A stretch of 28,687 nt of DNA, from contig JASEIO010000018.1 of assembly GCA_030017475.1 (NCBI GenBank), positions 1 through 28,687 of the forward strand, written 5' to 3'. The stretch comes from a bacterium. GTDB lineage: Bacteria; UBA9089; JASEIO01. Positions 15,858 to 25,731 of this stretch are shown here, piece by piece. The translations under genes were made by a program, and so were the position numbers. The first letter of the stretch is position 1; each line of letters begins with the position of its first letter. A model generated the notes under the pieces. It made no database searches. It saw only the letters and a program-made list of their open reading frames with translations, and was not told the origin of the DNA.

Positions 15858-18800
15858 TTAGTACCTTACCAGGCGAGTTTTATAAAATGAAACCTTTTTA
15901 TTATGCCCATACCTTTTCTCATAATTAAAAACTGGGGGATGGATAGTTAGGGTTTCTAAATCAACTAAACCTGCCTTTTTAATATAGGCAATCTCTTTAT
16001 CTTTATCTCCTTTTATACCATAGTAAGTTCCTAAAAGTTGTTTTACTCTTTTGTCCTTTGGATCTAAATCCTCTGACTTTTTCATACACTCAATAGCCTG
16101 ATCAAACCTTCCTGTATTTCCATAAATAATACCTAAATTATACCAGGTTTTAAAATTGGTTTCATCTATCTCAATCACCTTTCTAAAGCACTTAATCGCC
16201 TTTTGGAAGTCATTCCTTTTCGTATTTACAACCCCTAAATTATACCAGATCTCTGAATCATCCGGATCAGTAACAATCGCCTTACTAAAACACTCCATTG
16301 CACTTGTATAATTATCCCTATCTATATAACATACCCCAAGATTATTCCATGCCTTGGTATCATTTTCATCTATCTTTAATGCCCTTTCAAAACAATCAAT
16401 TGCCTTTATAATCCATCTATTTTTAAAATAGCAGATTCCTAAATTGAAAAGGCTATCTGAATCATAGGGATTTATACTAACTGCCTTTTCAAAATAGGAG
16501 AATTCTTCCTCTAACATCCCCTTTTTCCCATAAATAATACCTAAACCTGCATAGGCTTCCAAATCTTCTTTATCTATCTCCACTGTCTTATTAAAACAAG
16601 CTATAGCTTCATCAAATCGCCCTTGTTTTTCATATATCACCCCTAAATTGTACCAGGTTGATCCATCTTCTGGATCTAATTCAACGGCCCTTTTGAGATA
16701 TTCCGCTGCCTTCTCTAATTCATCCCTTTCTTCATATATAATCCCTAAATTATTTAAGGCATAAGTGTCTGTCTCATTAATATCTATAGTTTTTAGAAGG
16801 CTTTTCTCTGCCTCATCGTATTCTTTTAGCTTACTATACAATACCCCCAAGTTATTCCATGCCTTATAGTCAAACTCATCTATCTCCGTTGTCTTCTTAA
16901 AACAAGAGATTGCATGTTCTATATCATGTTCCTCTTTATATAAACAACCTAAGTTATACCAAATTGTAGCCCCCTTTTCTTCTATCTTCTCTAAGATTTT
17001 AATTGCCTCGTCAAGCCTTCCAGATCTTTCATATAAAACTCCCAGGTTATTCAAGGCCTTATCACTTTTATCTACCTCCAGGGCCTTTTTAAAACAAAGA
17101 ATAGCCTTATCAAACTCTCCCTCTTTTTCGTATAAGTCTCCTAAATTATATAGAACCTCTACATCTTTTAAACCTAATGCATAAGCCTTTTCAAAACATT
17201 CCTTTTGTTTTTCATGCCTTCCTTTCTTTCCAAAACATACCCCTAAATCATACCAAAACGAGGGATTAAATCCTTGTAGTTCCTTTGCCTTTTTGATAAA
17301 TCTTTCCTCTTTCGTAAGATCTCCTTTCTTTCCAAAAGAGATGCCTAAAGCCCCCCAGGCTATAGCGCATTCTGGATCTAATGTAACTGCCCTTACATAG
17401 CACATAATCTCTTTATCTTCTAAGTCCTTATCTCCATAAACTCCACCAATCTTATACCAATACAGTGCATTTGTGGGATCATATGTGATTGCCTTTTTAA
17501 AACAACGTATCTCCTCCGTAATATCTCCTATCTCTCCAAAACATTCTCCTAAGGTATACCAGATTGTAGGATCATCTTTGGTTATATCCAAGGCCTTTCT
17601 TAATGCCCAAATTGCCTTATTTATATTTGTCTTCTTTTTATAACAGATCCCCAATCCATGCCAAAATGTTACGTTTTTAGGCTCAATATCAATTGCCTTC
17701 TTAATATAATCTATTTCTTTGTCGGGTTTCCCAAGCCTACCAAGACAGACTCCTAAATTATACAAGATCTTTGCATCATCTTTATTCATTTGTAAGGCCT
17801 GCGAAAAGGCATCTTTGGCCTTGTATAACCTGTTCTTCTTCATATATAAAAGACCCAAATTATACCAAACCTTCGGATCATTGGCATAGAATCCATTTGC
17901 CTTTTCAAAACATGTAATTGCCATATCCACATTGTTTGAGGTACTATAGGCATAGCCAAAATTATAAAGAACTCTGGCAAAGGAACCATCTTTCTCCATA
18001 CATTCGAATCTCTTAATGGCATAATCTGCAAGTTCTTGCAGATCTCGTCTTTTTTCACAAAGATTGCTAATTACCCATAAAATAGTCGGATTATCCTTCT
18101 TTTCCTTCAATAAAGAAACATATCTTTCCCTTTGATCCTGGTTTAATTCATCATATCTTTCAGCTAAAGATATTATCCCTTCCGTTTCACCAAGATCAAG
18201 TAATATATCAGGAAGAACCCTTTCTCTTTCATAAGGGGATGTATTTTCAGATTTTCTTACAACGATCTTCAATCCATCTTGAGTATTCAGGATTCTAATT
18301 TCCTGAAAGTTTGGAGAGATTCTACAGATTGAATCATAATAAAGAATCTGTTTATCAATAAGTCGTTGCACAACATCTGACCTTCCACCATAGTACTCTA
18401 CCCCTTTTTTTAGAACATCTTCTGTTGCCCCATCAAGATAGGACAATAATTTTAAGGCAAATTTTGAGTAATTGTCCATTGAGTCATACATCTCTTGATA
18501 AAATTTATCTACACTTAAAGGCAGATCCTTTATCCTATGCAGGGCCTCTTTATCTCTCTTTTTCATTTCTGTATAAACTGCTACAAGATGGGTAAAGGGT
18601 ATCTTCTTGTAGGTTGAGAGGATCCTTCTATAATCCTCATCCTCAAAATAGGGAAGAAACATTTCAATATCTTCATGCTCTAAAAACGAAGGTAGGTTCT
18701 CTATCTTGAAATTTAGACCCTTCAATAAATTGGGATCAAAACGTTCGGTTTCAGCAGTACACCAAATTGGGATACTAGGGAACCTTTGTTTTATCTTGCT

Positions 18801-20405
18801 CAATAGAAGACATATCCCTTCGATTTTATCAATATCATCAAATATAAGAACATAATCCTTCTTTATGCTCAGCCTTTTAAACAATGCCTCGACTTCAGGT
18901 ATCTTCTCCTTAATGGATATCCAGATGGCTTGATATCCTGCTTCGCATGCCTTATAACTCAAAAAGGATAAGAGGCTTGTTTTTCCAGTTCCGGAAGGAG
19001 ATAAAAATAGATAATCTCTAAACTTAAATCTTTCCATAAAATCCCGTATCTTCTGAGTTAAGATATAACAATTTTTAACCTCCTCCTTATTTAATATTGG
19101 TTTAGCAATCAATCTATCCTCTACCTCCCCTGATAAGGTCCCAAAATCCTTGTAACTCCAATCTTCTTCTAATCTTATAGGGACCTTTTCCTGAGCGATT
19201 CTTCTTTTCAAATAATATGAGTCAAGGTATACCTCCCTTACCTTTTTGATTAAGGTTTGCTGTCTTCTTTTATAGAAATCCACTACCTCTCTTATTCTCC
19301 TATCCTTTTTAAGATCATCTAAAAGGGTGATTATTTCTCCCAATTTTATAAATCTCCATTCATCAATAGTTAATATATTCTCTGGAAAGGAGACATTTTC
19401 CAAAAGAGAATCGAGATCCTCTCGGGATAGGGTAGGATAATTATGTACCAGTTTCTCTAACCTCTTTCCAAGAACTGAGGATAGTGAAATCTTCCACCAA
19501 AGGAAGATCTTATCTTCCCACGCTTGTATAATCGCCCTTTTATCCTTTCCTTTTTCGTATGAATCCTTGAAGTCTCTAAAATCAGGTAAGGTATTTTCAT
19601 AAATAAATGGGGAGATGTCCACTTTTTGTTTATCTAAGTCTAAAATAATAAGCGCCTCTTGGTATATAGGAACTGAAAGCTCTTTTCCTCTATAAATGAT
19701 TCTTGATCCTCCAGCACTCGAAACATTTGTGTATAATATCGTATGTCCGGATTTAAGTAAGGATGAAATATGATGATTTAAACCTTTTTCAAATTTAGGG
19801 GTTATAGGGGTATAGGCTAAGATAATTATAAATCGAGATTTACGGAAATCTGCACTTTTTACATATCTATCATAATCATCTATAAAATCATCTGATAGAA
19901 ACACTGAAAAGGCAAGATCATCCTCAATCAATCTCCAACCTTTTCCAGGTTTTATCTTCCCCTTTTCCCAAATGGACAGAGAGGACTTCTCAATGAGGCT
20001 AATCTCACCTTGATGGAATATGGTACTTATATTCCTTCCGAGGCGTGGGTTGATATCTAAGGACTTATAAATCCCTTCATCTTCTTTACAGGTTATGTGA
20101 CTACCCGAAATTACAGTTATTCCTTTATCTGCATAATCCTTAATTAATGGTAAGGAATCCGAAGGTATAGAATACTCTGGAAAGGCAATTAATGTGATCT
20201 CCCTTTTCTTACAATATGATAGGATCAAATCAAGCCTTGCATTTAACAACCCTATATAGCTCTCTTTTAATCCCTTTCTTTCGTCCTTTATATCCTCTAT
20301 CTTAAAAATCTCTTTCTCTTCAAGGGATAAAATCCCTTCTAAATAATCTACCCCTTGCGCATAAAAGGATGGGTTAAAATCCATTTGACAAACTGCGACC
20401 TTCAT
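15858..20405 (-). CDS. Nitrilase-fold/STAND-type ATPase/TPR giant protein
   Basis: A 1515-residue multidomain protein. Residues 1-270 have a carbon-nitrogen hydrolase (nitrilase) fold: MKVAVCQMDF, LIAFPEYSIP with catalytic-type E77, and IEKSSLSIWEKGKIKPGKGW with K140. At the expected Cys-x-Asp site it reads FLSDDFID, so S171 replaces the nucleophile. Residues 280-440 are mostly helical. A P-loop ATPase covers about 460-620: Walker A SPSGTGKTS (469-477), Walker B YVLIFDDIDKIEG with D523/D524, and IWCTAETERFDP as a sensor-like strand. A winged-helix/helical stretch to about 800 leads into roughly 20 TPRs (808-1484). The layout matches STAND-type signalling ATPases, where TPRs sense a ligand and the N-terminal domain acts. 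The ATG overlaps the REC-PAS stop as ATGA, tying it to the chemosensory operon. No membrane segment is seen. Confidence 0.8.
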   Translation of the reverse strand: MKVAVCQMDFNPSFYAQGVDYLEGILSLEEKEIFKIEDIKDERKGLKESYIGLLNARLDLILSYCKKREITLIAFPEYSIPSDSLPLIKDYADKGITVISGSHITCKEDEGIYKSLDINPRLGRNISTIFHQGEISLIEKSSLSIWEKGKIKPGKGWRLIEDDLAFSVFLSDDFIDDYDRYVKSADFRKSRFIIILAYTPITPKFEKGLNHHISSLLKSGHTILYTNVSSAGGSRIIYRGKELSVPIYQEALIILDLDKQKVDISPFIYENTLPDFRDFKDSYEKGKDKRAIIQAWEDKIFLWWKISLSSVLGKRLEKLVHNYPTLSREDLDSLLENVSFPENILTIDEWRFIKLGEIITLLDDLKKDRRIREVVDFYKRRQQTLIKKVREVYLDSYYLKRRIAQEKVPIRLEEDWSYKDFGTLSGEVEDRLIAKPILNKEEVKNCYILTQKIRDFMERFKFRDYLFLSPSGTGKTSLLSFLSYKACEAGYQAIWISIKEKIPEVEALFKRLSIKKDYVLIFDDIDKIEGICLLLSKIKQRFPSIPIWCTAETERFDPNLLKGLNFKIENLPSFLEHEDIEMFLPYFEDEDYRRILSTYKKIPFTHLVAVYTEMKKRDKEALHRIKDLPLSVDKFYQEMYDSMDNYSKFALKLLSYLDGATEDVLKKGVEYYGGRSDVVQRLIDKQILYYDSICRISPNFQEIRILNTQDGLKIVVRKSENTSPYERERVLPDILLDLGETEGIISLAERYDELNQDQRERYVSLLKEKKDNPTILWVISNLCEKRRDLQELADYAIKRFECMEKDGSFARVLYNFGYAYSTSNNVDMAITCFEKANGFYANDPKVWYNLGLLYMKKNRLYKAKDAFSQALQMNKDDAKILYNLGVCLGRLGKPDKEIDYIKKAIDIEPKNVTFWHGLGICYKKKTNINKAIWALRKALDITKDDPTIWYTLGECFGEIGDITEEIRCFKKAITYDPTNALYWYKIGGVYGDKDLEDKEIMCYVRAVTLDPECAIAWGALGISFGKKGDLTKEERFIKKAKELQGFNPSFWYDLGVCFGKKGRHEKQKECFEKAYALGLKDVEVLYNLGDLYEKEGEFDKAILCFKKALEVDKSDKALNNLGVLYERSGRLDEAIKILEKIEEKGATIWYNLGCLYKEEHDIEHAISCFKKTTEIDEFDYKAWNNLGVLYSKLKEYDEAEKSLLKTIDINETDTYALNNLGIIYEERDELEKAAEYLKRAVELDPEDGSTWYNLGVIYEKQGRFDEAIACFNKTVEIDKEDLEAYAGLGIIYGKKGMLEEEFSYFEKAVSINPYDSDSLFNLGICYFKNRWIIKAIDCFERALKIDENDTKAWNNLGVCYIDRDNYTSAMECFSKAIVTDPDDSEIWYNLGVVNTKRNDFQKAIKCFRKVIEIDETNFKTWYNLGIIYGNTGRFDQAIECMKKSEDLDPKDKRVKQLLGTYYGIKGDKDKEIAYIKKAGLVDLETLTIHPPVFNYEKRYGHNKKVSFYKTRLVRY
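15950..17990 (-). repeat. Array of about 20 TPR-coding units
   Basis: This part of the giant gene encodes about 20 consecutive 34-residue TPRs, almost all with the same WYNLG-xx-Y-xxxG-xxxxAIxCFxKAxxxxxxD pattern. The DNA also repeats: on the plus strand, CCTAAATTATACCA or one-base variants occur at the start of many units (for example near 16130, 16230, 16640 and 17850). This suggests expansion by unit duplication. One or two units deviate, such as the short one ending KILEKIEEK. Confidence 0.85.
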
Positions 20406-21220
20406 ATTTTTCGAAATACCTCCACTCCACCAACTATCTTTCCTTCTGTATCCCTTAATAGACCTAAACTACTTAAAACAGTAATCTCAGTCCCTTGTTG
20501 GGTTTTAATCCTCATCTCTATATTAGTTACTTCCCTCTCCTTTGATAATGCCTCTTCAAATATACATCTCTCCTCACACAGATTACCCTTTAAGATAGAT
20601 TTACACACCTTTCCCCCAACCTCTTCCCTTTTGTACCCTGTGATCTCTTCTGCCTTTTGATTAAAGTTTGTTATCTTCTTCTGGTCATCGATAGTTATCA
20701 ATCCTTCAGTAACATTGTTTATGATCGATTCAAGTTTTATCCGCTCCATTGTAGATCTATAGAGTTCTCTATCCAATAGATTCCCTATACTTGAGAGGAT
20801 CTCAATTGGATCTTGATGGAGTTCCGCCTTTTCTACCCTTTTTGGCGACCTATCTTTAGTAATCTCTTCAACAAGGTCAATTATTGCCTGAGGATCAAAC
20901 TCGGTTTTAGTGATATACCTGTCTGCTCCTGAATGTAGTCCCCAAAGCTTATATTGGGGATCATCCTTTGAGGTAAGCATAATTATGGGGATTTGTTGAG
21001 TTTGCTCATCCGCCTTTATCAATCGACATACCTGATAACCGCTTATCCTTGGCATCATAATATCAAGGAAGATTAAGCTTGGGGATTCTTTATAGACCTT
21101 GGTGATAGCCTCAATCCCATCAGAGGCAGTGATAACCTCAAAGCCTGATTCCTCAAGTATCGATTTCATTACCTCAACCACTGTCTGTGAATCATCAACC
21201 ACCAAAATCTTCTCTCTCAT
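20402..21220 (-). CDS. Response regulator with REC and PAS domains
   Basis: A 272-residue protein. The receiver domain (1-120) has D9/D10, phospho-acceptor D53 in LIFLDIMMPRISGYQ, the MLTSK strand and K105 in YITK. After a short linker a PAS domain fills 160-272 (IINNVTEGLITIDDQKKITN through GGVEVFRKI). It carries a C-x8-C-x3-C pattern (C206, C215, C219), also seen in PAS domains of some sensor proteins, that could bind metal or sense redox state. There is no DNA-binding, GGDEF or kinase output domain; the protein ends with the PAS fold. AGGAGGGG precedes the ATG. Its stop overlaps the giant ATPase gene. It is the best candidate for the diffusible output of this CheA pathway (inference). Confidence 0.9.
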   Translation of the reverse strand: MREKILVVDDSQTVVEVMKSILEESGFEVITASDGIEAITKVYKESPSLIFLDIMMPRISGYQVCRLIKADEQTQQIPIIMLTSKDDPQYKLWGLHSGADRYITKTEFDPQAIIDLVEEITKDRSPKRVEKAELHQDPIEILSSIGNLLDRELYRSTMERIKLESIINNVTEGLITIDDQKKITNFNQKAEEITGYKREEVGGKVCKSILKGNLCEERCIFEEALSKEREVTNIEMRIKTQQGTEITVLSSLGLLRDTEGKIVGGVEVFRKI

Positions 21221-21234
21221 TTCCCCTCCTTTAT

Positions 21235-22596
21235 CTACCTTAACCTTTTTAAGCCTCTTTTGCAGGCCTCTATTAATATCCCATTTATAAAGCCACCCGA
21301 AAAGTCTAAGACTTCATTTTTTGGTCTTTTTTCCAATAACTTGATTGCACTATTATATTCAGAACAGGCCTCTCGATGATCTCCTATATTTCCATATATA
21401 CTCGCTAAATTGAAATGGGTTAAAGGAAACTCTGGGTCTAACATAGCCGCCTTTTTCAATTCATCTATTGCTTGATACATCAATCCTTTTTTTTTATATA
21501 TTATCCCTAACAAAAAATGGGCCTTGCCTGATAATGGATTGATCTCTAAAGCCTTTTTACATTCCTCCACTGCCTGCTCAAACCTTCCCTTATCTGTATA
21601 CACCCTGGCTAAGGTAAAATGGACACGATCATCATTTCGGTTAAAGGCTAAACACCTATTCAATTCAAGTATAGCCTTATCAAAATCCTCCGCCTTGTAG
21701 TAATTAATTGCCTTTTTATAAATCTCTTCTGTATCTTCTCTTTTATAATAGGCTTCTAACTCTAACTTCTCTTTACGATATATAAAGGCCTGTCCAAGTT
21801 TTACAACCTGGAATTTATTAGGAATATGGTATAGGCTTTCGGAGTGACCAACAAATAGATAACCTCCAGGATTTAATGATTGAAAGAAATTGTGGATTAC
21901 CCTTTGGGTTGACTCCTTTTTAAAATAGATGGTTACATTTCTGCAAAAGATAACATCCCACGCACCCATGATCGATAAAGGATAAGGTTCTTTGATAAGA
22001 TTGAAGTAACGAAATGTAACCATATCTCTGATTTCATCCCGCAGTCTATATCTATCGTTTTCCTGTTCAAAGTATTTCTCGATATATCTCTTCGGAGCCT
22101 TTCTAATTGACCTTTGAGAATAGACACCCTTGGCTGCTATTTCAAGGGCACGGTTGTTTACGTCTGTAGCCAATATCTCTATCTTCCAATCTTTAAATCT
22201 AAACGCATCTCGCAGGATCATTGCGATTGTATATGGCTCCTCCCCTGTAGAACAGCCAGCACTCCAGATTCTTAACTCCCTCTCCTTTTTTTCATTCACT
22301 ATTTCTGGAATGATATAATCCTTTAAGGCATCGAATTGGTTCGGCTCCCGGAAGAAATATGTCTCTGTAATGGTAATTAAAGACAATAACTCATTGAATT
22401 CCTCTTTCCCTTTTGGATGGAATTTTAGAAAGTTATAATAATCATTAAAGTCTTTAAAACACATATCTCTTGTAATCCTTGCAATTAAGGCAATTCGTAA
22501 GGAGTCAAGGTTTGAATTATCGATATAGATACCGCTATTTTTTGAGATAAACTCTTGAAACCTTTCAAATTCCTGTTTGTTTAATTCGGTTCTCAT
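21235..22596 (-). CDS. cheR: CheR methyltransferase with C-terminal TPRs
   Basis: A protein of about 453 residues. The N-terminal CheR part has FISKNSGIYIDNSN, LLSLITITETYFFREPNQF, the SAM-binding IWSAGCSTGEEPYTIAMIL, ILATDVNNRALEIA and DVIFCRNVTIYF. It should methylate glutamates on the MCP signalling domain. About three to four TPRs follow (KAINYYKAEDFDKAILELNR through ASIYGNIGDHREACSEYNSA). CheR-TPR fusions are known from chemosensory systems with alternative functions. I take the ATG at 22596, which overlaps the cheB stop as ATGA; an in-frame GTG at 22605 is possible. The receptor has no C-terminal tethering pentapeptide, so TPRs may supply docking. Confidence 0.93.
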   Translation of the reverse strand: MRTELNKQEFERFQEFISKNSGIYIDNSNLDSLRIALIARITRDMCFKDFNDYYNFLKFHPKGKEEFNELLSLITITETYFFREPNQFDALKDYIIPEIVNEKKERELRIWSAGCSTGEEPYTIAMILRDAFRFKDWKIEILATDVNNRALEIAAKGVYSQRSIRKAPKRYIEKYFEQENDRYRLRDEIRDMVTFRYFNLIKEPYPLSIMGAWDVIFCRNVTIYFKKESTQRVIHNFFQSLNPGGYLFVGHSESLYHIPNKFQVVKLGQAFIYRKEKLELEAYYKREDTEEIYKKAINYYKAEDFDKAILELNRCLAFNRNDDRVHFTLARVYTDKGRFEQAVEECKKALEINPLSGKAHFLLGIIYKKKGLMYQAIDELKKAAMLDPEFPLTHFNLASIYGNIGDHREACSEYNSAIKLLEKRPKNEVLDFSGGFINGILIEACKRGLKRLR

Positions 22597-23633
22597 GATA
22601 AACACTCTTTGGTTATTTCCTGAGATATACGATCTATAGGAAGGATTCTATCCACTACCTTTAGATCAATTGCTGCCTTTGGCATGCCAAAGACAACACA
22701 TGTTTCCTCTGATTGTGAAATAGTAACCCCTCCCTTTTCTTTAATTGCCTTCAAGCCTTCGGCTCCATCTTTACCCATTCCAGTCAATATTACCCCAATC
22801 GATCTATCCCGAAAAACCGAAGCAACAGATGGTAATAAAACGTCTGCTGAAGGCCGGTGTCCAAAAACAGGTGGTTTTTTATTTAGTTCTATCCTCCCTT
22901 CTTCAGAAACTAACATATGGAACCTATTAGGGGCAATTAAGGCAGTACCTGGGTCTAATCTATCCCCTTCTTTTGCCTCTTTGACCCTTATCTTGGATTC
23001 TCTATCCAACCATTCCACTAAACCTTGGGTAAATCCATCGGCAATGTGCTGAACGATTGTTATACAACCTGGGAAATCCTCGGGAAGGGAACTTAAGATC
23101 TCTAAAAGTGCTGAAGGACCGCCTGTTGATGCTGCCATACCAATAACCTTAAATTTAACCCCTTCTTTCGTAATCTTTGGGGGTAAAGTGGAAGGCCTCT
23201 TTCTCCCTTTTAAATGGGTGATTACTTCTATCTGGCTAAGTAACTTCACCCTTTTTATAAGATCCTTTCCAATAGAAGAAATCCCCATCCAGTTTTCTGG
23301 AGCAGGTTTCTCCACCACATCTAAAGCCCCTGCCCTTAACGACTCAAATGTCAGATCCATATCTTCTTTAATTACTGAGGCTGTAACTACCAATATAGGA
23401 GTTGGGAAATAGGCCATTATTTGCCCAATTGCCTCTAATCCATTCATATGAGGCATATGGATATCCATAGTTATTAAATCTGGCCGAAGTCTCTCAGTCA
23501 TCTCCACAGCCTCTATCCCATTTTTTGCCTGCCCTACAATCTCTATATCTTTATCTGAGCTTAATATAGTAATGATCATCTCCCGAGCCACTAAAGAATC
23601 ATCAACTACCAAAACCCTTATTTTATCAGACAT
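22593..23633 (-). CDS. cheB: CheB protein-glutamate methylesterase
   Basis: A 346-residue protein with a receiver domain (1-120, D57 in LITMDIHMPHMNG) and a C-terminal methylesterase. The catalytic triad is visible: S169 in GMAASTGGPS, H196 in IVQHIADGFT and D289 in LTGMGKDGAEG. SEETCVVFGMPKAAID is the usual C-terminal block. It removes methyl groups from the chemoreceptor and should be activated by CheA phosphorylation, giving adaptation together with CheR. It is coupled to cheR by an ATGA overlap and lies about 50 bases after cheA with GGTGG before the start. Confidence 0.96.
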   Translation of the reverse strand: MSDKIRVLVVDDSLVAREMIITILSSDKDIEIVGQAKNGIEAVEMTERLRPDLITMDIHMPHMNGLEAIGQIMAYFPTPILVVTASVIKEDMDLTFESLRAGALDVVEKPAPENWMGISSIGKDLIKRVKLLSQIEVITHLKGRKRPSTLPPKITKEGVKFKVIGMAASTGGPSALLEILSSLPEDFPGCITIVQHIADGFTQGLVEWLDRESKIRVKEAKEGDRLDPGTALIAPNRFHMLVSEEGRIELNKKPPVFGHRPSADVLLPSVASVFRDRSIGVILTGMGKDGAEGLKAIKEKGGVTISQSEETCVVFGMPKAAIDLKVVDRILPIDRISQEITKECLS

Positions 23634-23684
23634 TTATCCACCATTTTTAAGAAGACAGATTTAAAGATTCTGCCCTCTGACATT

Positions 23685-25703
23685 CTAAATAAGTCTTTCA
23701 ATTGTATCCAATAGATCCTCTTGCGAAAATCTTGATTTAACAACATAGGTCTGTGCCCCAACCTCCGCACCCTTTTCCCTATCTTCTTCCTTTTCTCTGG
23801 CTGTGACTATAACCACAGGGATATCTTTATATCTATCGTCACTTTTTAACCTACGGGTCAATTCAAATCCATCCATTCTTGGCATTTTGATATCAGTCAC
23901 TATCAAATCAAAGGACCTTTCTTTTACCTTATTCATAGCCTCTTCGCCATCCGAGGCCACCTCTACTTCATATCCAGCTCCCTCTAAAATACCCTTTTCA
24001 AGTTCTCGAGTGGTCAAGGAATCCTCTACTACCAGTATTCTTCTTGTTCCAACTTTTTTGGATCCTTCTTTTACCCCAAACCTAACACGGGACTTAAGCA
24101 GTCTCGCTGATTTCACCAAATCAGGGATATGTAATATAATCACTACCTCTCCTCCACCTAAGATGGTTGAAGAGGTCACAAATTCCTGTTTTCTTAAGAT
24201 CTTATCGAGGCTTTTAATCACTACTTCTTGTTCTGAGATTACCTCATCTACCAAAAAACCGATCTTTTGCTCTTGAAATGTTATAATCACCACATTCAAT
24301 TTATCATCCCTTTCTTCTGATTCAAAAACATCTTCTAATCCAAGGATATCTTTTAACCTAACCAAAGGTAAGGTCTCTCCCCTTACTTGAATTGCCTGAT
24401 AGGTCTCAATGGTCTTTATCTCCTCTTTCTGAATCTTCAATATCTCTACAACAAGGGATGTAGGGATACCAAAAACTTGACCATTTAGGCTTATCAAAAG
24501 AACCCTCGTTATAGCTAAGGTTAAAGGTAGGCTTAAGGTAATGCGGGTGTATATACCAGGTTCTGAATCTATAGAGATAGTGCCTTTTAGGTCTTCAATG
24601 TTTCTTTTCACCACATCCATTCCTACTCCTCTACCAGCCAAATCATTCACAGTTTTAGAGGTAGAGAATTCGGGTTCGCATATTAAATAAAGCAGATCCT
24701 TTCTCGACATCTTTTCCAAATCCTCTTTGTTAATCAATCCCTTTTTTATGGCCACCTCTTTTACCGAATCTATATCTATCCCCCTTCCATCATCTTCTAT
24801 ACTAATTATTATGTGATCCCCTTCTTCATAGGCAGAGAGAATAATCCTCCCTTTTTCAGGCTTTCTTAGTTTCAATCTTTCATCCTTCGATTCAATCCCA
24901 TGGGAGATGGCATTTCTAACCAAGTGAATCAAAGGGTCATTGATATATTCTAATATCTTCTTATCCAGATTGGTTTCACCCCCTCTTATCTCAAGCTCTA
25001 CCTCTTTATCATACTCCTTAGCCAAATCCCTTACTGCCCTTGGAAATAGATCAAATATAATGGATACTGGCATCATCCTCATCTGTAATGCCACTTGTTG
25101 TAAATCATCTATAATCAAATCCATACGTAGGATATCTTCCTTTAGTTTGGAAAGAGGGTTTTTTGGATCACTTAAATTACCTATCATCTGTTTAAATCTG
25201 TTTTGATTTATTACTACCTCTCCAATTAGATTTACTAATCTATCAAGATGCTCAAGTTTTACCCTAACTGTTTCTTCAATAATTCTAACATCCCTAACCT
25301 TCTCCTCTTTTTTTCTTGGTTTTACCTCTATCCCTTCTCCCCTTTTTACCTTATCAAAGCAGTGGCAGATAAAGTCTGCCTTAGCTAATCTTCCTTCTAA
25401 AAGCGCATTGATAGTATCAAAGGATTCAAATAATAGATCGAATAGTTGTCCATTTAATTCCAATCTTCCTTCTTTTACCTCCTGAAATATGTCCTCCATC
25501 CCATGTGCTATCTTATCTATATCTAAAAATCCCACCATTCTTGCAGAACCTTTTAATGTATGACAAACCCTTATAATCTCCGATAAGGTAGTTGCATTTC
25601 TTGGCTCCTTTTCTAATACCAAAAGAAAGGCATTTAAATCTTGAAGGTGTTCCTTTGCCTCTTCTTTAAATTTACTGACAAACAAAGATCTATCAAATTT
25701 CAT
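23685..25703 (-). CDS. cheA: Hybrid CheA histidine kinase with C-terminal receiver
   Basis: A 672-residue kinase. The HPt domain (1-110) has H48 in [16 protein letters not shown] charged linker of about 25 residues replaces the P2 CheY/CheB-docking domain. P3 dimerisation follows ([20 protein letters not shown]). The ATPase P4 has the N box [12 protein letters not shown] (N264), [14 protein letters not shown] and GRGVGMDVV. The CheW-like P5 covers about 390-535, and a receiver domain (555-672) has D604 in [11 protein letters not shown] and K656. Missing P2 plus fused REC resembles FrzE, WspE and ChpA-type kinases of non-flagellar pathways. I take the ATG at 25703, behind GAAGAGG; an upstream TTG (25760) would start inside the mcp-cheA stem-loop. 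Confidence 0.95.
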   Translation of the reverse strand: MKFDRSLFVSKFKEEAKEHLQDLNAFLLVLEKEPRNATTLSEIIRVCHTLKGSARMVGFLDIDKIAHGMEDIFQEVKEGRLELNGQLFDLLFESFDTINALLEGRLAKADFICHCFDKVKRGEGIEVKPRKKEEKVRDVRIIEETVRVKLEHLDRLVNLIGEVVINQNRFKQMIGNLSDPKNPLSKLKEDILRMDLIIDDLQQVALQMRMMPVSIIFDLFPRAVRDLAKEYDKEVELEIRGGETNLDKKILEYINDPLIHLVRNAISHGIESKDERLKLRKPEKGRIILSAYEEGDHIIISIEDDGRGIDIDSVKEVAIKKGLINKEDLEKMSRKDLLYLICEPEFSTSKTVNDLAGRGVGMDVVKRNIEDLKGTISIDSEPGIYTRITLSLPLTLAITRVLLISLNGQVFGIPTSLVVEILKIQKEEIKTIETYQAIQVRGETLPLVRLKDILGLEDVFESEERDDKLNVVIITFQEQKIGFLVDEVISEQEVVIKSLDKILRKQEFVTSSTILGGGEVVIILHIPDLVKSARLLKSRVRFGVKEGSKKVGTRRILVVEDSLTTRELEKGILEGAGYEVEVASDGEEAMNKVKERSFDLIVTDIKMPRMDGFELTRRLKSDDRYKDIPVVIVTAREKEEDREKGAEVGAQTYVVKSRFSQEDLLDTIERLI

Positions 25704-25731
25704 CTCAAAACCTCTTCTATAAAATTTATTA

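Noticed and set aside
15858-20405. Calling the giant protein a functional nitrilase or a proven anti-phage defence protein
   Set aside because: The catalytic Cys appears to be Ser, and the gene sits in a chemosensory operon with no other defence genes, so neither function can be asserted.
22684-23052. Plus-strand open frame of 122 codons opposite cheB
   Set aside because: It lies entirely antisense to a well-supported cheB with a full catalytic triad, has low-complexity Ser/Pro/Leu content and no ribosome binding site.
23803-24276. Plus-strand open frame of 157 codons opposite cheA
   Set aside because: It is the antisense shadow of the CheA P5/REC region and shows Ser/Thr/Ile-rich composition without motifs.
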